From Chamaecyparis obtusa (lineage: Eukaryota > Streptophyta > Pinopsida > Cupressales > Cupressaceae), in NCBI GenBank assembly GCA_027943335.1, contig BSBK01007845.1, forward strand, positions 682,001 through 746,000: a stretch of DNA of 64,000 bases, given 5' to 3'. The notes beneath the pieces are model-generated. The model saw nothing but the letters and a program-made list of their open reading frames with translations, was not told the origin of the DNA and searched no databases. Shown here one piece after another: positions 22,421-34,173 of this stretch. Position 1 is the stretch's first letter. Each line of letters begins with the position of its first letter. The position numbers and the translations under genes were made by a program.

Positions 22421-25400
22421 GTAGTACCCTGCCCCTAGTCCGATTTTATCAATGTTATGATTATTTTAGGATGATGGATTAGATGTTAGGAAATCATTGA
22501 TGTTTATGATTTTACTGACCCCATACTTGCATGTGTATGGTTGATGTGTTTGTTTTATATTTTTGTTTGACGTGCCTGATGTGGTTGAGGGACAGAGTCG
22601 TAGTTACTTGCTTGTGAGATCCACACGATCGGTTGATCCCTGCCATTATCTGTTATACATTTATATATGTATGTACATGCAGGTTTTGTATGCAGGTTTG
22701 CAGGTATCGGGCATCGACTTACTTGAATTGTCAGGATGAGTGTACCCTATTGCAATATCTCAAATGGTAAGAGAGGGGAGATAATACATAACTCCAAAAC
22801 CCTAAACTAAGCCCATTTGTCCTAGGATTGGACAAGTATTAGTTTGACTACCCTACCCAGATTTGTCTAGTTGACATGAATTCGTGGATCCCTTTCTACT
22901 GTTTGCTTGGTTTTATGTTGTTTGGTTTCAGTTGATTTATTTTCTTAACTGGGTGATTTTCTATGATTTATTGATTAATGATTATAGTTGAAATTTAATG
23001 ATTAATTATGTTCCTAAGTTTATTTGAGTAAATTTAATTAAAAGTCAAATAATTGATTATTTGGATTTAATTGATGGTAATTAGATTTAATCATGTTTAT
23101 GAGCATTATTAAATAATTAAATATTTAATTGCATTGACTTAGGATGCTTTAAAATATTTAATATATTTAATATGAATTTTAATTATTAACATGTGCATAA
23201 TTGAAAATTGAATTGTTTTCAAAAAGTAAACAACTTGTTTTCAAAAGTCAAAGTTGAGTTGTGCAAAATAAAGTTATTTTAATTTATTAATTAAGATTTA
23301 CTTTCAAATTGTAATTGGAGTTTGATTAGGAGTTCATTGTTGAGTCATCTCTAGGGTTTGCATGAAAGGGGGAATTGAATCCCTAATAGGGGGAATTGCA
23401 TTCATTTGGAGATTAGACAGGTTTTGGGAGGATAATTTTTGGAGAGCTTATGTGCTTGGATTTTGGAGAATTTTGCCTGTTGTGGTTGCTTGTTGATTTG
23501 GCTTCATTGTGCATCTGGAATTTGGGTGTTGTGTGCTTCGTGGTTTCAGATCTGCAAGTGGAATCAATCTTTAGAGCAATCCTGGACTTCAAATCTCCAC
23601 ATGTTTTCTATTTCAGTTTCTGGCATTGGATCTGAGGTAGGTTTTGAAATCTTGCCTGTTAGTTTTATTATGCATTTGTCTGGCTTTCTTTTCTTGTGCA
23701 AGTTTTAGTGTATTTCAATAGATAGATCTGTGCTTCATTTGAATTCTGGGTATTTAGGAAACCCTAGTTTAATTTATTTTATATTTTTATTAAATCTTAG
23801 CATAGTAATGTTATGCTGGCAAAATTAATTGGAATATACCTCATAGATCTCCTAGAAAACAAATTATTAGATCTGGTCTATAGTTTAACTATAGGGTTTG
23901 AAGAAATAAAATTCCCATTGAAAAGAAAATCAAATTGTATAATAAAAAACCCAATTTGGATATAAAAATCAATTATGGAAAATGTGTATTGTTCTCTATT
24001 TTAAAAAAAAAATACAGTCAATTGAACTTACAGAATAAAGACATAAAAAAGAGAAAGTCAAATGATTATTGGAGAAAGAATATATTCCTACAGATTAGAA
24101 TCAAAATTTAGTGTATAATTGTTAAAAAAAATATTCCATTCTTGTTTTTGATAATTTCAGAAATTCTTTATAAAAAAAGAAAATTATTACAAACTTACCT
24201 TTTTGTTATTGAAAAAAAAATTATTTAAAAAAAAAAAATGAAAGTGTTTTGGGAGGGGTGGGAGCCACCACCTCCCCCCCCGCCTACCGTGCACAGTCCA
24301 TGCGTAGGGTACTGCACAGGGTACTTGCATAAGGTACTGTGCAGGGTACCATGCGCAAGTACCCCTTGGGTTTGGGTGTGGGCCGTGGGCCCCCCCACCC
24401 ACTTTGCTTTTTTTAAATTTTGTTATATATTCTATTTTGTTATAAATTAAAATTTATTTGTTAAGTTGTTTTTTATTATTTAGTTTTTAATAACTTTTAT
24501 AATTAGTTTAATTAGAATGGTATATATTAATTTAGTTTAATTAAATTTTTAATTATTAATTTAGTTTAAATAAAATTTATTAATTAGTTTAAGTGTTAAT
24601 AAATTTATATGTAAATTTTTATTAATGTGATGTTAATACAAGGGTGTAATTAAATTAATTTATTAATTTAATTCAATTAAAGATTTGTTTTCTAATTTGA
24701 TTAGATATGTTTTTAGTTTGACATTATCAAATCTTAGTTTATCTATTCATTGAAATATATTTATTGAAAATAATTTTAGGCAAGTAAATACACGAGGTTG
24801 TATTACACGTTCGTTTGGGGAGTCAATGGTTAATATGTTTTGTTTTTTTAGGCAAAAGTGGGGTGTCCACCAATGGTTAATATGTTATTACGAAATAAAT
24901 TATTTTAATAGTATGTTAAACCATATAGTACCTTCTTTAGGTCAAAATAGAATTTGATTAAACTTATTTCTATTTCTTTCAAAATAATTATGTGTTCTAA
25001 TTGGGAAATTCGGTGTACAAATTGGAACCAATAACTTGACAGGTGTTATGTTTCTACTAAAATCGGGCTTTTGTTCTGTTAAATCCATAGGACATCATGA
25101 TGGAATATTCTTTATTTGGGACATTGTTGTAATGTTTATGTTCAGATTTCCCTAGTAGGTTTATGCGATTCTGTATGTGGATTCAATTATGTTCAATATA
25201 GAATTTAAATGCTTATGGATTTATTTTAGTTCTTTATAGCGTGAGTGTTGTATTCTTCATTTGTGCAGTGTCTTCTTTTGCATTATGTGATATCGGGTAC
25301 TAGAAGTCCTAGGGGGATACAGAGGCCGGGGTATGTGTCAGATGGTTATGTTTTGGATGCGTGTGTATATTCTGATTATCATCCCTGACTTGATCATGTG

Positions 25401-26623
25401 GGCTCATGTTACTTTGTATTCTGTTTATGGTGCCTTTGTAATCATTTCTAGTTCTTATGTGTGAAACTAGATCTGAGATTACCTGGTTGTGTACTTGATT
25501 TGATCTATGTGAGATCTGTGAGCCTAGGGTAGTTTACCTATATATGTAGTAGAAGGTGGCTTGTAATAAGCGTCAGGGCCCACAAGTGGCTACCAGGATC
25601 ACTTATTGTAAGTATTGGTAATCAAGTGATAACTTAATATAACATTGAGAGATATTAAAATGAACCTAATAAGATATGTTTCCTCACCCTGGCTTGAGTG
25701 CTAGTACAAACTAAGATGGGAATGGAGAAGATGACTAGTCACCTTTAAAAGACATGAGTTGGCATAGTTGATGGCTTCTTTTGTACGAGAGGTCATTGAC
25801 ACCGTGTATGGTCACTTGGGTGCCAGGATCCAGAGAGATTACTAGGACAAAACTCAAGGCTTAGACATACATGATGACACCTCCCTATGCATAGTCTAGT
25901 TATCCTACATGTGTCAGTTGCCTCTGGATTAGTGAATTCTTACCTTGCTATCTTTTGTACACCTTGAGTTAGAGAGCTTTCAGGGTCCTTTACTTATCTT
26001 GATCTTTTTGATGTGTTATCTGAGTGGGATCTGTTGTTATCTCCTCAGCACAGTGGGAGTGGACCATTTAGGTTCACGAGGTCAGGTGGTAGTGATTCTT
26101 TTACCATTTGAGATTCTGACATTCGTGTACTAGTGCTGGGTGATCCGAGTAGAAGTTGTTCCTTCTTGATCTTCATTGTTGGAGTTGCATTCTTATCTCA
26201 TCATCTTCTTCTTCTTTGTGATCCTATATCTTTGTATCAATTTTTTAGAGATATCATGTGTACTTTTTTATTATTGTATTACATACCTTGCGACATGTGC
26301 AGTGGATGTAGATTATTATGGATACCTTATGGTATCAGTTGTAATTGTGTTATCTTTTATGTGATGTTGCATTTATCATTCATTTGTTTATACGAGTCTT
26401 GTAATTGTACCTAATCTAAATTAATTAATTAATGTTAACGTAATCTTTTTCGAGGAACCCTTGAGAGTTGTAACCTGTGTTGGTTATTGTTTTAATGTGA
26501 TTAAATGGTAATTGCTTCCGCATTGATGTTTATATTGTATGTTAAATTTTTAAAAAAATTATTCTACAAACTTAGATGCATGTTTAGGTTAAGTTCTCTT
26601 GGGTTCCCTAGTGGGGCATTACT
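22421..26623 (+). mobile_element. 4.2-kb solo LTR with CTCTG target duplication, nested in element B
   Basis: It starts TGTAGTACCC at 22421 and ends GGGGCATTACT at 26623 (probably a mutated ...ACA). It is flanked by CTCTG at 22416-22420 and 26624-26628. Removing it with one CTCTG rejoins the integrase frame of element B. It is collinear with the 9058-13324 LTR. There is no pol, primer site or second LTR. Short ORFs inside (for example 23439-23708 and 26133-26414) are hydrophobic chance frames. Confidence 0.82.
24240..24405. repeat. GC-rich island with GGTACTGTGCAGGGTACC-type inverted repeats
   Basis: An abrupt GC-rich block sits in strongly AT-rich surroundings. It holds C-runs (24273-24281), repeated GGGTACTGCACAGGGTACTT-like units and mutually inverted GTACC/GGTAC words, ending in GGGCCCCCCCACCCAC. 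It is bordered by A-runs on the left and T-runs on the right. It is not coding. Confidence 0.6.
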
Positions 26624-26628
26624 CTCTG

Positions 26629-27200
26629 TTTATCCATCAGTCTATGGGTGAAATGTAGAAGAATACCTTAACTCGGTGCCCAAATTTTTCCAAAGAGTCT
26701 TCCAAAAGTATCTAACAAATTTATTGTCTCGGTCAGAGATGATACTTCTTTGTAATCCATGCAATCTGACAATTTCCTTAAAGAAAAGATCTACTATATG
26801 CACTACATCTGATGTCTTTCTATAGGGTATAAAATGTGCCATTTTAGAAAATCTATCCACAACAACAAATATAGAATCTTACCTCTCACTGTCTTCGGTA
26901 AGCCAAGAACAAAATCCATACTGATATCAATCCAAGGTTTCTCAGGAACATAAATCAGTTTATACAATCCAATATTATGACTTACTCCCTTTTCAACTTG
27001 AAAAATTCCACAACTTTTCACAAATTTATGAACATCCTTATACAACTGTAGCCAAAAGTATTTCTCCTTAAGAAAATTCAATGTCTTGTCAATGCCAAAA
27101 TGTCTAGCCAAACCACTACTATGTTTTTCCTTTATCAAATTAGTTCTCATTGATCCTCTCAGTATAAAAAATTGAATACCTTTAAACAACATACCTTATT
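26629..27200 (-). pseudogene. Element B integrase: zinc-binding and catalytic core
   Basis: Frame 27192-26803 gives the integrase_H2C2 region (LARHFGIDKTLNFLKEKYFW, FVKSCGIFQVEK; the HHCC pattern is partly mutated) and [16 protein letters not shown], the first catalytic Asp block. Frame 26860-26642 gives [16 protein letters not shown] sequence, [18 protein letters not shown] (second Asp) and LRYSSTFHP. The 22421 insertion then interrupts at the QTDGQTE position. Two overlapping frames show a frameshift near 26830. Confidence 0.88.
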
Positions 27201-27590
27201 GAATGAAATAGTGTTCCCATTTAGTACTCAGTTGATCTTGAATAGGTGCTCTACAATTCTTCCACGACTCAGAAAAATCAGGATCAGTTTCATACAATCC
27301 TTTCATGTCATCAAAACCAAGAACTTCAATTCTCATCTTAGTCGTCAAAGATCTTCTTCTACTCAATGCATCATCAACTCAGTTAGTGACTCCACTCTTA
27401 TGTTTTATCACAAATATATAACTCTACAGATATTCAACCCATTTCATATGTCTCTGATTCAACTTATTCTGACTACCCAAATATTATAAAGCCTTATGAT
27501 CAGTATACAACACAAATTCACTTGGTATCAAATAATGTCTCCATTTCTTAAGGGCTTGAACAATAGCATAGAACTCTTGATCATACATAG
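27201..27590 (-). pseudogene. Element B RNase H, distal half
   Basis: Decayed frames on the minus strand encode DQEFYAIVQALKKWRHYL and SEFVLYTDHKAL, then blocks leading to integrase. The reading continues from 28636-28797 across the TIR element: KKYS before it, TYDQEF after it. Confidence 0.75.
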
Positions 27591-28396
27591 AGGGTGACCC
27601 CACAATAGTGGGTTGCACTTTTTTAGACATGTTGATTTTTGCTGAAATAACACATTTTTAATAAAATATGGTTATTTAAGCCTTGAGAGGTTCCATTTGA
27701 AGGAATTAATTACAAATGGTTAGCTCAAAGCCTCTTACATGAGAAAACATTGATATAACATCTATACTCCTCATTCATACCTGCAATGGAGTCTCCTTTG
27801 CACCTATTAAAATGCTGACAAAAAATCACTTTGAATTTATCTTTTGGAAGATCAAATGAATCCATTTGACAAACCTATCTATTTAGCAAGGTACTATTGA
27901 GAAAAATCTTTCCAATGATTATAATTTTAATATATATTAAGTTTATTATGACTTTGTATTTTTAGCTTTACTAAACATAGATATTTCACCATATGTCTAC
28001 CTCTATGTATGACGCTTATGGAAAAATAGTAAATGAGAGACAAAAAATTCTAAAAAATATCTATGCCCTAGGTATTTAAGTTCTCTTTCTATAAAAAAAA
28101 AAAAAAATGAAATTGGACAAATACATGACAAGTTATAAGCTATGTAGTCAAGGTATGTCAAAATTATAGTTTAGTCAACTTGAAAAGTTAATAAAATATG
28201 AAATAATCATGATAATGTCATCAAACCAATTGCATGCCCTCCGTATGGATCTTACAAAACTAATTTCGAAAGAATCACATTGATATCTATTTTAGAAAAA
28301 AAGTTATTCTCTATGAAAATAATGTAACTCTTTAAAAATGACGTTTTTAGCAACATACCAATTTTTGTGGGAGAAAGAAAAAACTATTCAAATAAA

Positions 28397-28480
<84 letters not shown>

Positions 28481-28635
28481 AGACATAAAATCCTAAAAGA
28501 CTCTAATTTACTTCATCTTTTGATTTCAAATGGTTTAACGAAAATATGCATTTGAATCTAAAAGTTTTTTTCAAAATGTAGAGTTCAGTGTCCATTCAGG
28601 CAAAAAAGTGTAACCCACTATTGTGGGTTCACCCT
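27591..28635. mobile_element. Non-autonomous TIR element of about 1.05 kb inside element B RNase H
   Basis: The left end AGGGTGACCCCACAATAGTG (27591-27610) and the reverse complement of the right end AGGGTGAACCCACAATAGTG (to 28635) match over about 34 bp, through ...GGGTTRCACTTTTTT. The interior is AT-rich and contains a (TA)n tract (28399-28474) and no transposase. The host junction (CATACATAG / AGAATATTTC) suggests a TA or TAG target duplication, which would fit Tc1/mariner or Harbinger-type MITEs. The superfamily is not decided. Confidence 0.75.
28399..28474. repeat. (TA)n microsatellite
   Basis: An uninterrupted TA dinucleotide run of about 75 bp inside the TIR element. Confidence 0.95.
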
Positions 28636-29526
28636 AGAATATTTCTTTTTTGCATCATTCAATTTCTCACTAAAGAAAGAAACAGGTTTACCTTCTTGAC
28701 TCAACACAAATCCTATTGCACTACCACTTGCATCAAATTCAAATTGAAATACCTTATTGAAATCAAGCAATGCTAACATAGGCAATTCAGCAACCTTCTA
28801 CTTCAAAGTCTCAAAACTTTTATCAGCTCCATGTGTCCACTTAAATTCTCTTTTATCTTCTCTCATAGTCTCAATCATAGCATTACAAATTGAACTGAAA
28901 TTCTTAATGAGCTTTTGGTAAAAACTTGCTAAACCATGAAATGATCTTACCTCACTAGCATTTTTAGGTGTAGGCCAATTAAAAATAGCTTCAAAATTTT
29001 TAGGATCCATTTTCAAACCATTAGCTGAAATCAAAAATCCCAAATACACAATCTCCTCTTTCATGAAGGAACACTTTTTGAGGTTAATCATAAACTTTTG
29101 TTCTTTCAACCTCTGTAATACTTGTTCAATGTGAAACAAATGCTCTTCTCTAGTCTTACTAAATATCAGAATGTCATCTAGATACACAATCATAAATTTA
29201 CCCAAAAATTTCTTCAAAACCTCATTCATCAATCTCATAAAAGTACTTAGTGCATTAGTTAAACCAAAAGGTATAACCAACCACTCATACAAACCTTCTC
29301 TTGTCTTAAAAGAAGTCTTCCCCTCATCAACTTCTTTGATTCTGATATGATGATATCCACTTTTCAAATTATTTTTGGTAAAATACTTTTCTCCAGTCAA
29401 ACTATCCATTATGTAATCCATTCTCGGTATAGGAAATCTACATTTCAATGTTATCTTGTTGATTGCTCTAGAATCAGTACACATTCTCCATTCTCCATTC
29501 TCCATTATTCTTAGGTACCAATACAA
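28636..29526 (-). pseudogene. Element B reverse transcriptase and start of RNase H
   Basis: Frame 29526-28798 (242 codons) contains WRMCTDSRAINKITLKCRFP, KSGYHHIRIKE, SFKTREGLYEWLVIPFGL, FMIVYLDDILIFSK with the YLDD catalytic pair intact, CSFMKEEIVYLGFLIS, and the RT-connection segment ending FKWTHGADKSFETL. The first catalytic Asp block reads TKNNLKSG where the family has TKIDLKSG, so one of the three metal ligands is Asn. RNase H starts at 28797. The enzyme would copy element RNA into cDNA. Confidence 0.92.
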
Positions 29527-29590
29527 CTGGTACTACAAAGGGACTCAAACTTTCTCAGATCAAATCTTTCTACAATAATTCTTGGATTTT

Positions 29591-30340
29591 TCAGTTCAAT
29601 TCCTGATTCTCAGTAGGTGTTAACCGATGTGGTGCCTTATTCGGTAAACTAGCTCCAGGAATTAGATCCATACAATGATCAATACTTCTCTTTGGTGGAA
29701 AACCATCATGTACATTATCAGAAATGATCTCATTATACTCGCCGAGTATCTTATCAATCTCTTCAGGGATGCTATCCACTATTTTTTCACTCGGTTTGTT
29801 AGGAATCATAGAAAAATATACATCATTCTTCTTCAAATCCTTAACAAAATTTCTCCCTTCCATCAAACAAACTTTCACAAATGTAAAAACACTACTAACA
29901 TATTCTTCAATCAAAGGAAACAAGATTTTCTTTCTCCCATCAGCCCAAATAGTATATTTATGCAATCTCCCATCATATATAGCATGTCTATCATATTGCC
30001 AAGTTCTACCCAACAAAATATGACAACAATCCATAGGCATGATATCACATAACACCTTATCATAGTACTTTCCAATTTTCAAATTCACATAACATTGTTC
30101 ACTTACCAATAGTGTATGCTCATCCTTCATCGACCATGAAATCTGATAGGGTCTTGGGTGTTTCAACCTTTCCAATTGCAACTTTGTAACCATTTCCTTA
30201 GATGCCAAATTATCCAAGCTTCCACTATCAATTTTTACCTTCCACACTTCATTAGAAACTCTACTTCTAGTCTTGAACAAACTTTTCCTTACCGGATCTT
30301 CCTTATTACTTTCACTCCAAAGTGCTCTCTTGACCATCAA
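29591..30340 (-). pseudogene. Element B protease and linker to RT
   Basis: An open frame of 249 codons. KIDSGSLDNLASKEM is the aspartic protease active site. HPRPYQISW, GKYYDKVLCDIMPMDCCHILLGRTWQYD completes the protease. A linker leads to the RT entry (GFPPKRSIDHCMDLIPGASLPNKAPHRL shortened: GASLPNKAPHRLTP). A stop at 29591-29593 separates it from RT. The motif layout matches the protease of element A position for position. Confidence 0.88.
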
Positions 30341-30427
30341 ATTCTTTTCTTTCTTAGATTCATTCAGTTATTCTTCTTGCACCAAAGCATTTCTACTACT
30401 ACCGACCTTCTTACTTGCATGTGTACA

Positions 30428-31260
30428 TTCAAATGACCTATTTCCTTCTCCATAATTGTAACAAGTTCCTCGAAATCCACCTCGGTAGTTATTGCCTCTT
30501 CCTCTAGCTGAACTTTCACCTTTCCACTCGGTCTTGCCTTTATCTAGATTTTCTTTATCTTGATCAGATCCATTATTTTCACCATAGGATCTACCTCTTC
30601 ATCTAGGGAATCTACCACCTCTTCCTCTTTGTCTTTTCTCATGTCTTTTGTTCAATTTCTCCTCAGCTTTCAAGGAAAACTGATAAGCTTCCTTAATGTT
30701 TTCCAACTTAACCAAACTGATTTCTTATTGGATGGAAATTCTCAATCCATTTAGGCACCTATAAATTATTTCCACTTCATCTTCATCATGTACAGATATG
30801 ATATCTAATCTATATAATTCCTCAGCATAATCTTTTACAAAACTATCTTTTTGTCTCAAACTTTACATTCACCTAACTAGGTTAATCTGATAATCACATG
30901 GTAAAAACTTTCCTTTCAACTTATTTACCATCTCATTCCATACCTTGATTTTTTCTTTGCCTTTCCTTTTTATGTCTAATTGCATATGTTCCCACCACAA
31001 GGATGCATGGATCTTCATTTTTGTGCTTGCAATCTTCACCTTCTTTTCCTCAGGAACATTTTCATACTCAAAATACTTCTCCATCTTAGTGATCCAATCC
31101 ATCAACTCATCTGGATCTAACTTTCCACTATACTCAGGAGGATTGAAATGTGGTGTAGATTTCAAAATTTTCAAAGCCTTCAACAATATTTCCTCACCAT
31201 GATCCATCACAGGTGTAGGTTCTGCTTCACCTTGTTCCTCTTCAATTTATTCATCACTAA
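30428..31260 (-). pseudogene. Element B gag with degraded zinc knuckle
   Basis: Frame 31202-30869 encodes HFNPPEYSGKLDPDELMDWI, KMKIHASLWWEHMQ and KLKGKFLPCDYQ, a chromovirus gag core. Further frames down to about 30428 cover the rest, including an Arg/Gly-rich stretch. The knuckle near 30428-30470 reads CYNYGEGNRSFEC: one Cys and the His of CCHC are lost. Stops and frameshifts break it throughout. Confidence 0.8.
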
Positions 31261-31497
31261 CATCTTCAAGATGTCTTCCTCTGCGTTGGGCTGTCTCAAT
31301 AGCTTCTAACCTAGAAGCAATATGCCTTCACATATCTACCAATCTTGGATCTGCATCTCACCTCCCACAAACCATCTTGAAAACCCTAAATAATTTCATG
31401 CTAGATCATAACCTGCTACCCCACAAAAAATATCAACTGGGGTTTAACAAGAAGGAACCCTCAACCTAGATTCAAAAATCTAGATCCAGATCTCAAC

Positions 31498-31512
31498 CTT
31501 CACTTTGATACC
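31498..31512 (-). other. Primer binding site of element B
   Basis: The minus strand reads TGGTATCAAAGTG, 3 nt inside the 5' LTR. This is a mutated form of the initiator Met-tRNA site TGGTATCAGAGC. Confidence 0.8.
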
Positions 31513-31515
31513 ACC

Positions 31516-31602
31516 TGATGCAAGGCATGGAAGGATGAAGGGCCAAATGCATGCCTAAATCACAAACCCCTTACAGAGATCACACATGAAAGAAAACACA
31601 CA

Positions 31603-31671
<69 letters not shown>

Positions 31672-32197
31672 AAATAATATATATTCCTCAAATAACCTCA
31701 TACATGCCAGGCTGTAAGGCCTTCTTGATTATGGCTAAATACGTTCAATTTGATTACAACAGTCCTCCAACATGCAAGGATTTCTCTTTTAGAAACTATC
31801 TTCTATCTCCTAAAACTAATGCTACCAGAACTACAACCAACTACTCTATTTATACAAGAGGCTACCGAAACAAGTCAGCCTTTAGATCCATCATTGGAGA
31901 AAGAAATGACTAGATCTAGGTCCACACGCTTCCCAATGATTGATACCAACATTAACTCTGTGACCAAAATTAAATGCACAAGTCGGCCTCAACATGAAAT
32001 CAAAATAAACCACTTAGTGAGAAAGGTTAACCGAGCACCAAGAAATAACTCGGCAAACCAACCGAACAACTTGGTCAAAGAAGGAACCGAGCAACTACCA
32101 AGCCAACTTGGTCAATGAAGGAACTGAGAAAACTGAACAACTCAAACTTATTTTTGGTGACACAGGATTTACAAGGACACGAGATTCTCCTGCATCA
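31516..32197 (-). repeat. 5' LTR of element B, with (GA)n expansion
   Basis: TGATGCAAGG...CCTGCATCA, 682 bp. The extra length over the 3' LTR comes mainly from an uninterrupted (GA)n run at 31605-31668, which has only a short counterpart at 21113-21123. Confidence 0.9.
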
Positions 32198-32215
32198 TGT
32201 CTTCTAATCCTAACA
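32198..32215 (+). repeat. Terminal piece of the copia 3' LTR
   Basis: After element B, TGTCTTCTAATCCTAACA ends in CA. From 32216 onward the sequence is homologous to the element C LTR (43118 onward), so this short piece is best read as the end of the copia LTR that starts at 20578. Confidence 0.5.
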
Positions 32216-32634
32216 CAATCCCTTTTGGTCCCAAGGGTTTCTACCCTCATGACAATCTTATTGCTGATAATTCAATAACAAGAGAAATAGCTTCAATATA
32301 TTTTCATCATAACATATCCCAAATGAGAGAAGAGCTTCACTTATATAGCCACTTAAGTTGGTGGATTCACTTACTTTTAGCAATGTGGGATAAAAAGTCA
32401 CTTTTAATTTAGAAAGCCACTTTATAAAGTCATGTTAATTTTATAATGTCAATTTATAACATAAAGTAACTTTAGCTTTATAAACCACAAAACAATATTT
32501 TATTATTTTTGTCATTTCACCTTAAATAAAGTTGTGACTGGAAAAGCATCCCTTTAAATAAATTATTAGCCTATCAAGATGAGAAAATAGGCTAATCAAG
32601 CTACTGGGTAAATTATTGAGAAGGGGACATTATA
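32216..32634 (-). repeat. 3' LTR fragment of element C
   Basis: It matches 43118-43533 almost throughout: GGTCCCAAGGGTTTCTA, CATAACATATCCCAAATGAG, AGCCTAT...GATGAGAAAATAGGCTAA. It ends at GACATTATA. On the minus strand it is preceded by the purine tract AGGAAAGGAGGAC (32635-32647). Confidence 0.88.
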
Positions 32635-32689
32635 GTCCTCCTTTCCTGGGATTACTTGATCTCAAGCAATTGCAAAGCTAGATGCTGTA

Positions 32690-33273
32690 AAACATTTTCA
32701 CCTTCCCAAGTTGCATCTTGAAGGGGCAAGTTCATCCAACAAACCAAATATTCCTTGATTACTTTGTTTCTCAGCTTCTCTCACCTCCAACACCTCTCTA
32801 GGTTCCAAAATCAACTTCCCTTCCCCATCCAAGGGAGGTAATCCAAGAGTATGCACAACATGTTGTCCAATAGCATTCTTGAGGCATGATACATGGAAGA
32901 CTATGAATCTAGCTATCTGGTGGCAACTCAAGCTCATATGCCACTTCTCCAATCCTCCTCACTATCCTGTATGGGCGATAAAACCTGGGTTTAAGATTTT
33001 TTGCGCCACTCTTCTTAAATGAACTCTAGTTGCAAGGTTGAAGGTGTAGAAATACCATATCTCCAACCTCAAAAGTCCTCTCTATCCTATGACAATCAAT
33101 ATACATATTTTGATAGTTTTGTGCATGCTGGATATTATCTCTAATAGCCCTAAGAATATCTTGATGATCTTATAACCAGTTCTTGGCTTAGGAAGCCTTG
33201 CTGTCATCAAAAGCCAAGTCAATGAAAGACAAAGGTTCATAGCCATAAAGATCCTAAAAAGGTGACATGCCAA
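32690..33273 (-). pseudogene. Element C integrase C-terminus and chromodomain
   Basis: Minus-strand frames 33273-33082 and 32952-32698 cover the GPF/GPY-type C-terminal region (WHMSLSCHQIARFIVFHVSCL, with family-style FHVSCLK). It ends in a chromodomain-like close LPLQDATWEG at about 32700-32720, split by frameshifts. Confidence 0.75.
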
Positions 33274-34173
33274 TAGTCATGTGATATGTAGAATTATAAC
33301 AATACTCCCCAAGATATAGCCACTTGACCCATGATCTTTGCCGACCTGCAACATAATTGCAGAGATAACCTTCCACCCATTTATTCATGATCTCCATTTG
33401 ACCATCTGTATAAGGATGGTAGCTAGCACTAGGTGTTAACTCTATCCTTTCTAATCTGAACAACTCTTGCTATAAAATATTGATAAAATGTCTCTATCAC
33501 TGATAATGGTCTTGAGTAGACCTTGCAATCTAAATACCTCTTTGAAAAATAACTCTACCACCTGAGAGGTTGTCCAATCAACTGCAATGGTATAGAAATG
33601 GGAAAATTTAGTCAACTGATCAACCATAACAAATATACCATCCTTACCTTGCACTCTTAGTAAACTTGTGATGAAGTCCATGGATAAACTCTACCATTTC
33701 TTCTCAGGAATAGGTAAAGGCTGCAATAATCCAACAGGAAATACATGCTCTGACTTGTTTTGTTGACAAGTCAAACACTCGCTAACATGCTTAAGGACGT
33801 CATCCTTAAGATATTTGCAAGAGAATCTCTCTCTAATCTTTCTATAAGTCTTAAAATATCCTGGATGACTTGCTAAGGGCATATCATGAACAACCCTCAT
33901 AATCTTATCCTTAAGTCTAGATTCAGGTACCAAATAAATATTGTTCTTACAATAAATCACATCATCAACTATTCTATACATGTCGTCCTTAATCTTACCT
34001 TTCATAAGCTCACAAGAAAAAGTATTTTTGGAATACTCAACTAAAACTTGAGACTTCCAATCTCCTAAAATCTCAGATATGGAACATAATGTTGTAGTAA
34101 GCGGTCTCTTGGAAAGTGCATTAGCCACAATGTTTTTCTTATCTTTGATATAATCGATTTCAAAATCATACAC
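33254..34173 (-). pseudogene. Element C integrase
   Basis: Frame 34173-33691 starts at the RNase H end (DYIKDKKNIVANALSKRP) and runs into the zinc-binding domain (ASHPGYFKTYRKIRERF...CLTCQQNKSE) and PIPEKKW. Frame 33681-33451 carries the core (MDFITSLLRVQGKDGIFVMV, IISDRD). Frame 33463-33254 carries SASYHPYTDGQMEIMNKWVE with the Glu-block neighbourhood and SWVKWLYLGEYCYNSTYH. The catalytic D,D,E blocks are recognisable but lie in three frames. Confidence 0.9.

Larger units (their letters stand above)
21019..32197 (-). mobile_element. Element B: chromovirus-type Ty3/gypsy, complete ends, with two nested insertions
   Basis: The LTRs are 21019-21657 (3') and 31516-32197 (5'). The order on the minus strand is primer site, gag, protease, RT, RNase H, integrase, chromodomain, purine tract. 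Flanks are TATCT (21014-21018) and TGTCT (32198-32202), a 4/5 match. After removing the insertions at 22421-26623 and 27591-28635 the internal region is about 4.6 kb, normal for a chromovirus. Stops, frameshifts and changed catalytic residues show that it is dead. Confidence 0.88.

Noticed and set aside
24187..24450. Pro-rich ORFs on both strands over the GC-rich island
   Set aside because: They come from C- and G-runs in a structured repeat, with no codon bias or domain.
26133..26414. Hydrophobic 93-codon ORF that might suggest a membrane protein
   Set aside because: T-rich sequence inside a solo LTR produces Leu/Ile/Phe-rich chance frames.
29675..30455. Plus-strand ORFs opposite the element B protease
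   Set aside because: They are antisense shadows of the real minus-strand protease frame.
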